Source: Aporrectodea caliginosa (Eukaryota > Annelida > Clitellata > Crassiclitellata > Lumbricidae). Taken from it: DNA of 64,000 nucleotides. The stretch spans positions 197,501 through 261,500 of the forward strand of contig JACEVL010006418.1 of NCBI GenBank assembly GCA_020284085.1. Direction: 5' to 3'. The notes beneath the pieces are model-generated. The model was not told where the DNA came from. It worked only from the letters and a program-made list of their open reading frames with translations, and did not search any database. The translations under genes and the position numbers were made by a program. Below, piece after piece: positions 47,230-59,159 of this stretch (its first letter is position 1; the number at the start of each line of letters is the position of its first letter).

Positions 47230-48180
47230 CTTCTGTGATCCCAGGGCCATTAAGAGGCGCACATGTGGAAGCGGAATGGGGAATTTTTCTGCATGAATTT
47301 GGCATGAAGATATTAAATGCAACGGAGAGAGAAAGAGTTACTGTGCAAAAATTGGAAGGACCGTAAAGGAAGCAGGAGGCAGCTGGCCAGGTAAATCAAG
47401 CTGTTGATGAAAGATTAAAAATGAATAAGATCTCAAGGCAAGCAGAAGTATAATTCTTATAGGAACCGTTGGACGATAAGCAACAGCTTTACTCTACTAG
47501 TACAAATAAAAGGAAAAGCAGACACTTTTCACTTGAATATCTTACACAGATGAAAATCTTACAAAGATTGCATTTTAATATCTAACATATGCTGCATGTG
47601 AATATCTTAACTAGATCAAAGAAGGGTCCGCTGTCAAATATCAGACAGCGCTCAGTATGTTCCGAAATATGTACGCATTGTTTGACCAAGGTGAGAATAA
47701 AAACTGAACTTTAGGTCCAATGCCTCGTCCATTGTTAACTGTACATTTCAGTGTTCCAATGGGATTCTTAGCGCAAATCCAATGAGGTGAAATAAAGGCG
47801 CAAATGAAGATCTTAAGTGAGCTTCAGTAGTTCCAAATGCACCGTCATTCTTCTTAAGTCGTCATTTCATCCGCAGTCATTTCGACGACCAGAAGACCCA
47901 TTGAAACCGGTCGACCGCCGCCTTCGCCTCCGTCGTCTTCAATGACTCTCTCACCGTAAAATAATGATCGTCTGGTAGGTCGATGGCAATCGAGAACCAA
48001 GCACAGTCGCAGACGGGAAAACGCCGGAGGGAAGTGAACCACGTAACAAGGTTCGTGTAATTGTTGATAAGTCGGCGACGAAAGGGTGAAGAGGCCAGGG
48101 TCCTCCCGTCGCACGTCCGTCCGCCCGCCCGCCCCCCACCTACGTAACTTCAGTCATTATTGAGTCCTATGTGAGACACC
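47230..48180. other. Unique sequence, no gene recognised
   Basis: A CCGTCCGCCCGCCCGCC run lies near 48117-48133. No gene is seen. Confidence 0.5.
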
Positions 48181-48184
48181 TACA

Positions 48185-48330
48185 GGTTTTATTTTAGTTA
48201 TAGTTATAGTTATAGTTAATGATTTTTATTTTAGTTATAGTTATAGTTATAGTTAGTATTATTTTTTAGTTATAGTTATAGTTATAGTTAATGGATTTTT
48301 ATTTTAGTTAATTTTAGTTACTTCAGTTCA
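48185..48330. repeat. TTATAGTTATAG / TTTTAGTTA repeat
   Basis: Blocks of TTAGTTATAGTTATAGTTAT recur at about 48195, 48231 and 48270, separated by ATTTTTATTTTAGTTA. Composition resembles the interior of the hAT-like element at 7385-7963, but I see no matching termini. Confidence 0.8.
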
Positions 48331-48339
48331 TTAATATGA

Positions 48340-50600
48340 TTGTGCGTATTAATAGCATTTTGAGCTATGACCTTTGAAGCATGGATACATTCAGCCTCAT
48401 CAATACACGAGTTTCCAAAGTAACTGTGACTGCATTTTTGTGTGTATTGGTTATTTTCGTTATGTGGGTGTGTGTGTGTGACTACTGTGTGTGTGTGACT
48501 GTGTAGGCGTCAGTGTGTGTCGATCTTCAGCGTGTGTGAATGGACGATGATGTGTCCTATGGGGAGCTCGTTCTTTGCTGGCTTTCTCGCTATGATTTGT
48601 TTGTGGGATTTCGCGTTGGCTTACATCTGTCCTCCGGTCGAAAGCGCATCCTGTTCGGCAAAGGACCGGCTTCCGTATGAAAAACGATCCGCGTCTGATG
48701 CCTTCATCAATATTTAGCAGCTGGATGGCATAATAATTTCTTGTCCGTCGTTGCTTCTGCTGCTGCTGATGCCTGAGACGACGACTTTTGCTATAAACTC
48801 ATCGGTGCAGAGATGCAATTTCCCCAAAGAACGTATCCTCTTAATTTATGCGACAAACAACTGTTACAGTTCACGTATTAACGAGAAGGTCTACACGACA
48901 CTGTGTAAGATTTACACTGCAGTTAGTTCCGAAATGACTGACTGCCTCACGTTCGGTGTCCTCCAACAATGTTTACCGCTTAAAGTTTCAGAAAGTGCTC
49001 ATGACCCTCGCCTTCTAAATAGCCTACAGTTCTAGAGCCCTAGCTTATAGCCTAAACTTTAAACTAACTCCTGAATATTCTTTACCTTGCCGCGTTTTGT
49101 CAGCTTGCTATCCAATAAACAAATATACATATATCTTTGCTTTTGGAAGTGCTATGTCCTCGATGAGACTAATAACTAATGCTCTTCTCTTTTAATTTTC
49201 TTAGCCTACTGTTCATTTTAAAGTTGATTTAACTTTGCTGTAAATGTCCGACTTTAAGAGTTACATGGCCAGAGTTACATATTGTCAACTCTTTCCATGT
49301 AACTGACTGTAGCATGTGCATCTGAAAGCAGTTTGTTTCCATTCAGTGTAGGTCAGATCTTTTATAGCAGCAACGGATCTAATTACAAAACCATCTGGTC
49401 ATCTGGTTGGCTGCATGGCTTTAAACTCTCGCGACATCTTAAGTGAATGTCCGCGGCATCAACGCCAGGAACCGCGCAAAAGCCGCAACAGACGACACAG
49501 GAGGTTACTGAAGCAGTTCGTTTGGCCCCGCATGCAGTCAAAAGCAACTCTCATCCCTTGGTTTGCACAGATTGACGACCGATCCCGGTTGCAAGAAGTC
49601 TTGATCTGTTTATTCATCTTGAGCTGTACAATCGGATTGACATGTCTGAGATCAGACACTTGTGTAAGACGACGTTTGACGGTCCATGGGTCGAAACCGA
49701 GTGTGGGCAGAATGACAAGTAAATTGGTCTGACAGAATTTCTGTTCTGTTTTCGATCTAATACTCGGAAAACAAGAGGCGTTGTTTACAAATCGTTAGGA
49801 TCTCACGAGAGGCATTTGCATCCATAAATTATACCAATGGGATCTGAATAATATGCGGTGAATTCGGGCCTACATAGATGAACACATTACGTTGAGGTTC
49901 TTTATGGAAATCTCTGTATTACAACACAATTAAGCAGCTCTTGCAACCTCTTTAAGAGATTCGTCTTTCATTCAGAACTGCATGAAAGCACTCATTTTCC
50001 ATAATATCTCTCCTGAGTCACTTCTTACTTCCCTCGTCGCTCCAGTTCTATACACCGTGAGGTCCGTGAATGTCTATAGATATACTCGTTTAATGTCAGG
50101 TGACACACAGCATCTGGTTAGAAGATAATGGAAATCTTTCTCGTCTTTTGGACCGTCTTTTTCTTTTGCAGAGAAGAAACATTGTCAGCCTCTCTTAAGA
50201 TGGACTTCATCAGGTCTTTCCTACAGCCATGCTCCTTCTATTCGGTTTCTTAAAATGTGCAATGCATGTTTTCAGATGTATGCATGCATGAATGCAATTT
50301 AATTGTTCTGTCTTGTTAAATGTCTTCTTAACTTTGTTATTGTTTGTCAAATCCCATCTCTCTCTATTATGGTCGTCATTTATCGAACATTTTCCCTTCC
50401 ACTTCTTCCTTCCTGCCTTTCTCAAAACATCCGCGTCCAATGTATAATAATAGCTCCAATTTATGGTTACGCACAGATTCTAAAATCCACCAACCCCGCC
50501 GCTACCTGGATAATTGGAATGACTTGGCCACCGCTGACGACGTCGTTGCCTTCGGCGGAATGACCGTCGTCGTAATAGTATCCAACAGGCAGGAGGGAGG
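48340..50600. other. Unique sequence, no gene recognised
   Basis: A short GTGTGTGTGTGACT repeat lies at 48468-48500. A small inverted repeat, GAGTTACATGG / CCATGTAACT, lies at 49258-49305. A 105-codon plus frame (49415-49732) has no recognisable motif. Confidence 0.5.
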
Positions 50601-50608
50601 CCCTGCGG

Positions 50609-50633
50609 CGGCGGCGGCGGCGGCGGCAGGAGG
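50609..50633. repeat. (GCG)n run
   Basis: About eight GCG triplets. Confidence 0.9.
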
Positions 50634-50810
50634 TTAGTTTGCTTGAGATGTTGCTCGACTGTCATTATCAGGTCATCCTGCTCATCGCTATAAATCCTCC
50701 TTATGCCGTAATAACGTTTCATTGTTCGCTCGTCTGGCTCCATAATCTCAGTCTTCATCCAGAGTCTTCATCCAGCCACGATGTTTCTGTTGTCCGTGAC
50801 CGCCCCTCCG

Positions 50811-50936
50811 TGCCACGCCCCTCCAGCCCGGCCACCGCCGGTCCCAGCCCCTGCAGAGTCCGGCCATCGCCCCTCCAGCCCGGCCATCGCCCCTCCAGCC
50901 CGGCCATCGCCCCTCCAGCCCGGCCACCGCCCTGAA
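50811..50936. repeat. 20-bp GC-rich minisatellite
   Basis: Unit CGGCCATCGCCCCTCCAGCC starts at 50861, 50881, 50901 and, diverged, 50921. A related segment lies at 50813-50835. A Pro/Ala-rich plus frame of 118 codons crosses it. The first three units are identical. Confidence 0.92.
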
Positions 50937-50959
50937 ACCCGGTCGCCCCCCGCCCCGCT

Positions 50960-52630
50960 GCAGAGCCCGACCACCGCCGCTGACGACGCCACGGGAGTCA
51001 CAGAAAATGCGTCTGCGTCATTTATTTACGAAAGCAGAACAAATTTATTGCGCTGTCTAAGAAGAATTCGGAGATACGTGAAGATGGAAGAAACGGTTCC
51101 TCAGGGACCAAGTCAGGAGTTGACGAGGTACGCATAGGTATCATAGCAAAAGTAGGCTTCTTGTTCTTCAGGGCGGTTGCTAATTGCAGACGGATGGGGG
51201 AGGTTGTTTTGAGCCAGCTCTATTAAAGCCATCGTACATAATCGCCGTTGGTAATTATACTTCAGAAATAATGTTGCTGCTGTAGTTGGCCTGCGGTTGA
51301 AATTAATCGATGTCAACTCTCTGATGTTTCTTTTCATCTCTATATATCAGTCGATTTCCTAGATTTCCTGTCCTCAAGTCCTGCAATGCTTTTGTGAAGT
51401 TTACGTGTGAAGAACCGTGTTCTCAGTTTCTTGTAAACGTGCGGCAAACACATTCCTCGATTGCTAATTTTCTTCTTTTGTTTGACAGTTCTTTTTAGGC
51501 ATTGCACGCAATCTAAACCAAGTTGCACAATGTTCGCGAACACTTATCATGTGACTCATAAATCTGTTTCTACAGGACAGTTGTAATGCAATAAGACATT
51601 TATATAGCGCCTCTCAAGCACTTCCCAAAAGTAAAGTTTACGGCAGATAGAGATATAAGATAGGTGCTTAATTAAATAGCGCTAAATTAATTATGCTGAA
51701 AAATACACAGGCCTACATTTGTACATTAAAGTATCTGACGTATTATGTTTAAAATACCGGTATCACCAAGCTAAACGAGTCTTCTGTGTAAATCCAAAGT
51801 AGGTTTAAAGACACTTAATGCAGATGAGATTGGCTTATAATCTCGTCTCATAATATTATAGTTACATGAAATGAACTCTGCAGTGGTTTTCACGGAACAA
51901 CCTTCTTCAACGCAAATATACAGTCAGACTAACATTCGACATAACTCAAGATGCATCGATAGATAACATGCAGTGTAGAGGCGCCATATAAAGCCTCCGC
52001 ATGCGTACACGGAGTTACAAATGTTCTGATAAACATACATGTGCACCTGCATACATGCATACACACTGTATGACATTTGCAGATAATATGCGCCAAACTA
52101 TTGTGTCATGTTACATATTCCTGATAGACTCTGATGGCTGAAACATTTTGTCCATCTTTCTTTGCTCTGATGCTAAACGGGGAGAAACAAAACAGTTGAA
52201 CATTACAGTTTGTAAAAGGTTTGTGGACTGAATTCTAAGTTTCGTCTTGTATTCGTCTATGAAATGTGCTAAATGCTGTAGTTTCTTCGTCAGCATTTTA
52301 TGGTTTACGTTCAGATCCACGTAGACTTCTAGAAAGTCCCTGAAAGATTGATCGGATGGACGGAGGCAGAAGACTGTTTGGTATGAGTTCAGCGGTTGAA
52401 CTGATCCAATGAATGCTGATTACATGAAATTGTCTCCAAGAAATTCTTAGTCTGTCGTCATTTCAATGCCTATGATTGAAGGAGTCTAGATTGGAGAATG
52501 TCAAACGATGCCATCATCTCGTCGTCATCAATAGTTGAGCATCATTCTCGTGATCATTATCTCCTCTTTCGTCCAATTCATTTGCTAAATACCATCGCAC
52601 GAATGAGAGACGCTGCAGTCATCATTAAAG
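50960..52630. other. Unique sequence with a SINE-tail fragment
   Basis: ATTTATATAGCGCCTCTCAAGC occurs at 51599, the recurrent tail motif in reverse orientation. No gene is recognised. Confidence 0.5.
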
Positions 52631-52694
52631 TATTTGTCTCGAATTCTAACAACAAACAATAGACAAACAGCCGTCGGACATCGGAAGAAAACAG

Positions 52695-52900
52695 TGAATC
52701 GGAAGGATGGACTGATGGAAAGAGAGGATGAGGGACAAAGGGACAGAAGGAAGGAGAGAATGATGGAGGGACAGAAGTACAGACGAATGGAGGGACAGAT
52801 GAACAGAATGAAAAACAAATGATTGAAAGATACAGATGCATTTGAACAGAAAGATAGAAGGACGGATGTATACAGAAAGAAAGACATTTAAGAGGACGGA
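52695..52900. repeat. GGACAGAAGGATGGA degenerate repeat
   Basis: Irregular purine-rich units such as GGAGGGACAGAAGTACAG and GGACAGATGAACAGAATG, about 200 bp, strongly diverged. Confidence 0.65.
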
Positions 52901-52909
52901 TGGTCAGGG

Positions 52910-53720
52910 AGACATAGAAGAGGAGCTGAACATTCAGAGCAGGTGTAACACCCAGTGTATGAGACTCACCTGAAATGTACCCTCAGGGTGATTTGTGACT
53001 GAGATTTCACACGACGTCATTAGAATAAGCAACAGTCATTTTCCTCTCTAATCTCGAATTATTGCTTCCAAAGCAGATAAACATTTTCAACAGTTGTCCC
53101 TTTGAATCGTTTATGGCTGTACACGTATCTGAATGTCATTATTGAGGCAATATTTCAAATGAAAGACCTTTGATCAATGCTTCTTTGAGGCGATGGCTTG
53201 AAGACAGCTTTCGTTTGATATTAGCCTGAATGTAGAGTTTGTCGGAGCGCTGGCAGTGCATGACTCAATCGTCAATTCAAGTTATTAGAAATAAATGGAC
53301 GCCTGAAGAGCAAATGTGGAGCGGAAAGACCAGAAATCGAGCAGAAGAAGAGAGTGTGGTATTTCAGATAAAAAGAAGTGTCCCTCCATTTCGTGCAATT
53401 TCTCTTGGGTCATAAAACAGGAACTGGATGAAACCCTTCGATCGTAGTCCACTGACTGTCAAGGTCTTAAATGTATCGACTGCATTTGCCCCGCAGAACA
53501 AAAGCTTTGCAAGTGATTTTATTGTTGACGACGATTTCTCTGCAGGGAATTCTCTCATGTTTATTCATGAGAAGGGTCAAGGGTTCATATACATCCGGTC
53601 CTTAATTGCGGACCGTAGTTCCCCGAATCAATTCCAGAATAGATGAGCAGAGCCACCAGGATTCTCCTCCTCCTGTCGTCAGCTGCTGTGCTTTGAGGAA
53701 CAACAGATTCTGAAATCTAG
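52910..53720. other. Unique sequence, no gene recognised
   Basis: Frames of 64-72 codons overlap on both strands at 53364-53646. No motif. Confidence 0.5.
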
Positions 53721-53723
53721 GCA

Positions 53724-54050
53724 TGGGTGGGTGTGTGGGTGGGTGTGTGGGTGCGCGCGACAAAGACCAGAGCTTCTGATACTGTCATGCAGGTAAACAC
53801 TGCAACAGCGTGGGTGGGTGAGTTGGGTGGGTGCGCGCGACACAGACCAGAGCTTCGGTTGACACTGACACAGTCTGACTCATGCAGGTGAAACACTGCA
53901 ACAGCGTAGGGTTAGGGTTATTGTTAGGGTTAGGGTTAGGGTTAGCGTGGCACACTGCCACAGCGTGACATAGGCAGGCGACATACTGCCACAGTGTGAC
54001 ATAGGCAGGTGACACACTGCCACATCCAGGGGCATGCAGAGTAGGGGAGG
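53724..54050. repeat. Composite GC-rich tandem duplications with TTAGGG tract
   Basis: A unit of about 90-100 bp containing GGGTGTGTGGGTGCGCGCGACA, GACCAGAGCTTC, TCATGCAGGTAAACACTGCAACAGCGT occurs twice (about 53737-53810 and 53824-53908). Then a GTTAGGGTTAGGG tract lies at 53906-53946. Then about 2.5 copies of a 31-bp unit GCGTGACATAGGCAGG..ACACTGCCACA run to about 54026. Confidence 0.85.
53906..53946 (+). repeat. Interstitial TTAGGG-like repeat
   Basis: Five to six TTAGGG units with one TTATTG interruption. TTAGGG is the ancestral animal telomere repeat. At 40 bp and embedded in other repeats, this is interstitial, not a chromosome end. Confidence 0.85.
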
Positions 54051-54210
54051 GTGATGGTGGTGGCGGCGTGTGAGGATTATTGATCTTATGCCAAGCGAGG
54101 TCACAAGCGGAGCAGGTCCGGCTTCCGACTAATTTACAAGACCGTCTGTCTTTGGACCGTCATTGATGCTGCAGCAGCTGCCGCAGTATACGGACGTTGG
54201 CTACACTGCT

Positions 54211-54212
54211 TC

Positions 54213-54267
<55 letters not shown>

Positions 54268-54388
54268 GACAGACAGACAGAGAGACAGACAGAGACAGAG
54301 ACAGAGACAGAGACAGAGACAGAGACAGAGACAGAGACAGAGAGACAGAGAGCGAGACAGAGAGACAGAGACAGAGAGAGAGAGAGAG
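54211..54388. repeat. (GACA)n / GAGACA compound microsatellite
   Basis: GAGA units, GACAGACA to 54265, GAGACA hexamers to 54340, then GAGAGACAGAG and GA to 54388. Confidence 0.95.
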
Positions 54389-54832
54389 TGTGTCACTGAT
54401 GTCGATGCGCCCATCACATCCAGAGGCATTCAGACAGAATTCCATGGTCTGCATCGTCACCTCATTCTCCGATACAGAAGTCCATTGTAAACGGTGCTTG
54501 TCAAATGGCAGGCATGCAGCCACGCCCTCTGGGGGCCTTCTCGTAATGTACACAGCATTTGTATAGGGCCACCGTTATAGGACTCCTGATTCAACAACAC
54601 CAATCTAACACCGTCGAAAAGATGTCTTGTTAAGCCTTTGACGGAATGAAATTGGAAAAGACTCAAGGGTTCTGTGTGTATGCGTGCATTTGTGTCTTTG
54701 GATGTGTACATCAGTCTAAGGACTTCTTCTCAAAGCAGGTGCGCCTTATTAAAAGAAGAGAATTGCAACGTGGGCAGAGGTCAAAAGCATCGTATTAGTG
54801 TTCGCATGAAACTGTTTCTGAGGAGGAATAAC

Positions 54833-54836
54833 AACG

Positions 54837-54868
<32 letters not shown>

Positions 54869-54882
54869 AATAATAAACAACA
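54833..54882. repeat. (AAC)n/(AAT)n trinucleotide run
   Basis: CAACAACAAC run grading into AATAATAATAAACAAC. Confidence 0.9.
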
Positions 54883-55047
54883 CCATTTTCTATCGCCTCT
54901 CAGTTGCGATCCAACGCTTTAATGCTGTCGCCCGTTGCCACACTTCCTCCTTTCGGGAACTTGACGAGACTTATCCAGCCCAGACATTTAACAATTATTC
55001 TCCGGAGCCAGTTTAAATCCCCGAACACCATTATTATGTACATCGGG

Positions 55048-55095
55048 AAAAATATTATTAATAATAATAATAAAACGATTGATATAGCGCCGTAG
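55048..55095 (-). mobile_element. SINE/LINE-tail motif next to (AAT)n
   Basis: ATTATTAATAATAATAATAAAACGATTGATATAGCGCCGTAGCACC on plus; in reverse this is GGCGCTATATCAAT followed by an ATT-rich tail, the expected order for a retroelement 3' end on the minus strand. Confidence 0.45.
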
Positions 55096-55099
55096 CACC

Positions 55100-55610
55100 G
55101 ACCGAGGTCGAACAAAGGTCTGTAGACATGTCAGTGGCAGTTCAAAATTAAGGATATAAATTATGTGATATTTTCAAAAGAGAGGTCATTTATGGACCAG
55201 TGCACGGTGTGCGCTGTTTTCTCGTTTTCTTGTGTGGTTGTTCAGAGTTGAACTGGAACCCAATGCGAATGAGAAAGAGCTTTGGCCTCTGCTGCTTGTC
55301 ACGTCCAATGGGATCTGCCTGTCTGTGTATATATCTGTTTATCTGAAAATGTTGTGTTGCCTTTTAAGAGCTTACCCGAAACAGCAGAGTGCCATGGATG
55401 GAGGAGAGACAACATTCCTAACGTATGTACAAACTGAATGTTGTCGGGAGGGATTTGCTTGTGTCATTCATTCTCCTCAGATTCCATATGTCAACCTTCT
55501 TTACCGCACGGAGGAAAATCGCGGAAGTGGACAGTGGAAGGTTGATATTTTATGTATGAATCGATGCGTAGGTGACTGTTGGAAACGGAGAACTGATTAA
55601 CGGTGTCACT
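55100..55610. other. Unique sequence, unsupported open frame
   Basis: A 122-codon plus frame (55232-55600) is not low-complexity but shows no family I recognise, no Kozak-strong start and no splice context. In 64 kb of six-frame sequence several frames of this length are expected by chance. Confidence 0.45.
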
Positions 55611-55614
55611 GTTG

Positions 55615-56568
55615 TATACACTGTGTCCGGATAAAAAGGAACCCATTTTGTTATCATGAAAATAAACTAGTAAATATTCATCGATTTTTAAAATTCCAAA
55701 ACCATTTTAATTGAGATAATTTGCTAACATGGTTAAAATGTAAAATTTCCTGTCATCAAATAATTACGTCATAATGACGTCATTTGCATCAAAATTTAAG
55801 TATGACAAAAATTGTTGCGTCGGATGATCGGATCGTCGTAAAACGGAAATCCATTTAACAGAACCAGGCGGGAAAATAAGTGGAACTTTTCCCCGTGATT
55901 GTTTGCTGTCGGAAAAATTGTTGTTTGATATCCAGGGTATATTCGGATTATTACACATTCCAACAAGATGGCGCTCCAGCTCACTGAGCTCGTGAAACTG
56001 TTGAACTGACAAAGGATACTCTGGATTTCATGCCTCCTAATCTTTGACTGCCAAACAGCCCGAACTTTAATCCCGTTGATTACAAGATTTGGGGACTAAT
56101 GCAATAGAAGGTTTACAGGACAAAGATCAGAGACATTGAAGAACTCCGTGCGCGTATTGTTAATGCATGGGATGAATTTGATCAGCTGGTTATCGCTGCT
56201 GCCTGTGGCGCGCTCGTCTTGAAGCTTGGGTTGAGGCAGAAGGTGGACACTTTGAGCACGCCTTGTAGTCTAATATTATTCAAATGTAAAAATTAAATTA
56301 AACTAAAATTTATAATTGATGAATGACAGTTTAAAATAATATTGAAAATTTTAGATGATTTTTGTGCCGTCCTTGACACTCGAATTTTGATGAAAATGAC
56401 GTCATTATGACGTCATTATTAAATAACGAAAACTTTTATACTTTATCCAGTATTTAGCAAATTATGTCAGGATTAAAATGGTCTTGGAATTTTAAAAATC
56501 GATGAATATTTACTAGTTTATTTTCATGATAACAAAAGGGGTCCCTTTTTATCCGGACACAGTGTATA
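55615..56568 (+). mobile_element. Decayed Tc1/mariner-type element with long inverted ends
   Basis: A 954-bp element (including flanking TA) with inverted ends beginning TATACACTGTGTCCGGATAA on both sides. The outer 100 bp (55615-55714 and 56469-56568) are almost identical in inverted orientation. A second inner block, carrying TGACGTCA and CATCAAAATT, is also inverted (55761-55795 and 56385-56420). TA at the edge is the expected target duplication. The centre holds a broken transposase end (55958-56268). The N-terminal DNA-binding region and first catalytic Asp are deleted, so the element is non-autonomous. Confidence 0.88.
55958..56268 (+). pseudogene. Tc1/mariner transposase, C-terminal pseudogene
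   Basis: This is the last third of a DDE/D transposase, which cuts and joins DNA at TA sites in the nucleus. The frame begins FQQDGAPAH, containing the second catalytic Asp, and continues to NPVDYKIWG, holding the third catalytic acidic residue, an Asp. The two are separated by 36 residues, near the DD37D (maT-like) spacing. It ends EGGHFEH before TAG at 56266-56268. It is dead: in-frame stops follow QQDGAPAH (TGA), the PPNL segment (TGA) and LMQ (TAG), and a frameshift near 56210-56225 moves the last residues (LEAWVEAEGGHFEH) into another phase. Everything before the second Asp is missing. The subfamily is an inference from spacing. Confidence 0.87.
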
Positions 56569-56574
56569 TGCAAG

Positions 56575-57405
56575 TTTATGCTGATTATAGAGACCAGGTT
56601 ACAAGGTTCTGGGTGACAGCAACAGCAGCTGCAGAAGTAGAAGGCTGCCTGCTGTCAAGGGGTGCAGCTGCTGTTGTCTTTACCACCAACATATTAGAAA
56701 CCTGTCTTGAAAATCGTTCTTTGCATCAACCAGCCATGTAATGCTTTTGTGAGGCGCTCAAAAGCAGAGATATCAAGTGTCTTTATACGCATTGAAACCG
56801 ACAAATAAACAGTTTATGTTTAAGTCTTTCTGTGGCATCTATGGCTGTTTGTTTCACCCTTTCCCCCTAGCTTTATTCATGAGTTTCCGATCCCTTTATA
56901 TTATTTGTTTCTTTGCTTGGCGTAAGGTTAAGGGGTCTGTGTGAAGAATCGTTTGTCCGTGACAAAATGCCATAGACATGTACCTATTTTTATTCATCTA
57001 CGTCTGGCTTGCTTTGCAACATTTGGCCAGTTGCAATGTGTTTGGTTTGAGACAAAGACAACGAGCCATAGCATGCAGACTGCAGTGAAGAGAGTGATAT
57101 AGAGAGTTTGCCCGATGAGAAAGACTCCTCCGTTCTTTCTTCCAGCCATTTCTGTTTACCTCTGATAGACATTTCGTTTTGTTTAAGTTTCGTGCTTGGC
57201 ACTTGATTCGTCGGCGTCGTCGGCTGCGATGCCTTGGCTCTGACCAGAGCTCATAAAGTTGAAAGCCTGATCCCGGTTGTTCCAAGTGATGACGCATTCT
57301 CTGTGGACCGACTGTCAGACTTCTCCTCAGATATATCGCTTTGTATTTCGTGACTGGACTGCATGACCACACCATAGGGACATTGCACGCAGGGTTTATT
57401 GGAGA
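56575..57405. other. Unique sequence, no gene recognised
   Basis: No repeat or domain is recognised. Confidence 0.5.
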
Positions 57406-57408
57406 CTC

Positions 57409-57513
57409 AACATACATACATACATACATACATACATACATACATACATACATACATACATACATACATACATACATACATACATACATACATACACATA
57501 CATACATACATAC
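57409..57513. repeat. (CATA)n microsatellite
   Basis: Pure CATA for about 80 bp, one CACATA interruption at 57495, then CATA to 57513. Confidence 0.96.
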
Positions 57514-57514
57514 T

Positions 57515-57660
57515 GCTCGTCACATACCCCGGGTTCGCTTCCCGGTATCGGTTTATCAGAGATTATTTCTCGGATCTTTACTGCGGGTGGCTCGGTCGCA
57601 TTAGAAACGTGGAGTACAATACAACACACAATACAACACATCACAATACAATACATACAT
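57515..57660 (+). mobile_element. SINE fragment 1 with ATACAACACA tail
   Basis: CCCGGGTTCGCTTCCCGG (57529-57546) is a near-perfect TpsiC arm with a B-box-like loop. About 70 bp of body follows, then an A-rich tail of CAATACAACACA units (57620-57655). The 5' part with the A box is missing or lost in the adjacent CATA array. Confidence 0.5.
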
Positions 57661-57661
57661 A

Positions 57662-57868
57662 CGGTGCCTTGCAGCTGGAGGGTTGCGGGTTCGAACACCT
57701 AAAGTCGCCGCGTAGGGACCCTGGGCAAGTCCTTCACTGCAATTGCTCATGCGCTTCGGCGTGAAACTCCGATTCAGCGTTCGCGCAGTAGTCGGGAGCG
57801 CCTCTGAATGGGAAATCTGGTAGGGGCGCTATAACAAGTGTTCAAATACAATACAATACAATACATTA
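57662..57868 (+). mobile_element. V-SINE-like element
   Basis: Contains, in order, a B-box region TTGCGGGTTCGAACACC (about 57673-57689), the conserved GGACCCTGGGCAAGTCCTT core near 57716 that resembles the CTTGGGCAAG motif of V-SINE-type elements, a CGGCGTGAAACTCC segment, the tail GGTAGGGGCGCTATAACAAG, and an AATAC repeat to 57868. This head-core-tail-simple-repeat order is the standard structure of a tRNA-derived SINE. The A box is not clear, so the 5' end may be truncated. Confidence 0.65.
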
Positions 57869-57879
57869 CTTCATGCTTG

Positions 57880-59150
57880 CAGCTGTTTGTTCATAGTTGA
57901 TTATGAAATTGCTTCATATTACCCAAGTCATCATCGGTCTTTAACTGGATTAGATCCATAATTTGTGTCCCCTGTGGATATCCTTTGAAGACGTGGATTT
58001 TCCTGGGGATAAAAAAACTCTCTGCTCCGTTGTTGACTTGGATCCGAGGGTTTTTCTGTCCAGTGGGTGAACTGTTGATTGGAAAATGGTAAACGAGATG
58101 AAACGAGGAGCTGGCGAGACATGCAGACGAGATGTTTCGGCGTTATTAGTTTTGCGGCATCACATTCCAGGAGGTTCATCTACTGAGATTTTCATGCATA
58201 GATGTATGCACGCATGTATGTCATGTAATGCACGTGAGTGTACAATTACAAGACGACCTCATGAAAATAAGGGAAAATGTACAGACAGTAAAAATGTGCT
58301 GTACGGTTTTCTCTGTATACACAACATTGTAGAGGGGTATCGTGACTGTGACAGAGAGAGACATCCGTCACTAATGGTACAACCATGACACACCCAAGCA
58401 TATCTTTATCAGCCTCGACCGCCAACCCAAGGACTTCTTGGGTTGGGCGAGTTTATGTGAAGATCAAATGGTTGCTCCATCCAGCGATTTACTTGAAGAT
58501 TATCGGCGATACCCAATCAGCTTGAAATAGCTTCTGTGCTATTTAATGTTGATTGGATATTGCTTTTATTTTCTTCAAGATCTTCTTGACAGCTTGTCCC
58601 ATATAGAACGAGCTGTTATGACGTCGTAGCAGTTGGCTTTTATTTTCGGTTTGAGATTTTTAGACACTCAGATACACGGCCTCATTCTCGAAGTTAGAAA
58701 ATTAAGACCTTACAATTACCCAGGACCCGATCCTGAGGACATGTTGCGATTGGGATGAGGCGAGGCAGGCTTAGAATTCTAAAAGGTCTCACATCGCTAT
58801 TTACTTATTTAGACATTTATTATTGGAAAAGTTAATCTACATTTAGAGACAATCATAAGGTATTTGAAGATGTTATCCGGCTAATTTTATAAGCCATATT
58901 ATGAGGATACTTCAGTTTTCATGAAATAGATTGAGCAGAGCGCCTCTGACTGAAGCATTAGTAGGCTGACGTCATTAATGTTCTGAAAGTAGATTAGATA
59001 ATTTAAACATTTTGCAGAGATGATTAAAGCCAAGTCATCTTAATATTACATTCGCTGTGTTTACATGGCAGGGAAATGGTTACTTGGAAATCATTGGTTC
59101 TGAACTGTTACAGTCTGTTTCTGCTAATTCTTGAGTCCTTATACAAATTA
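57880..59150. other. Unique sequence, no gene recognised
   Basis: A small perfect hairpin CCAACCCAAG/CTTGGGTTGG with a 5-base loop lies at 58422-58446. Nothing coding is recognised. Confidence 0.5.
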
Positions 59151-59159
59151 TACAAATGT

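Noticed and set aside
53906..53946. Chromosome end (telomere)
   Set aside because: Only about 40 bp, interrupted and flanked by unique DNA on both sides.
55232..55600. 122-residue novel protein
   Set aside because: Length within chance expectation for six frames of 64 kb; no motif, no conserved context, abuts a transposon.
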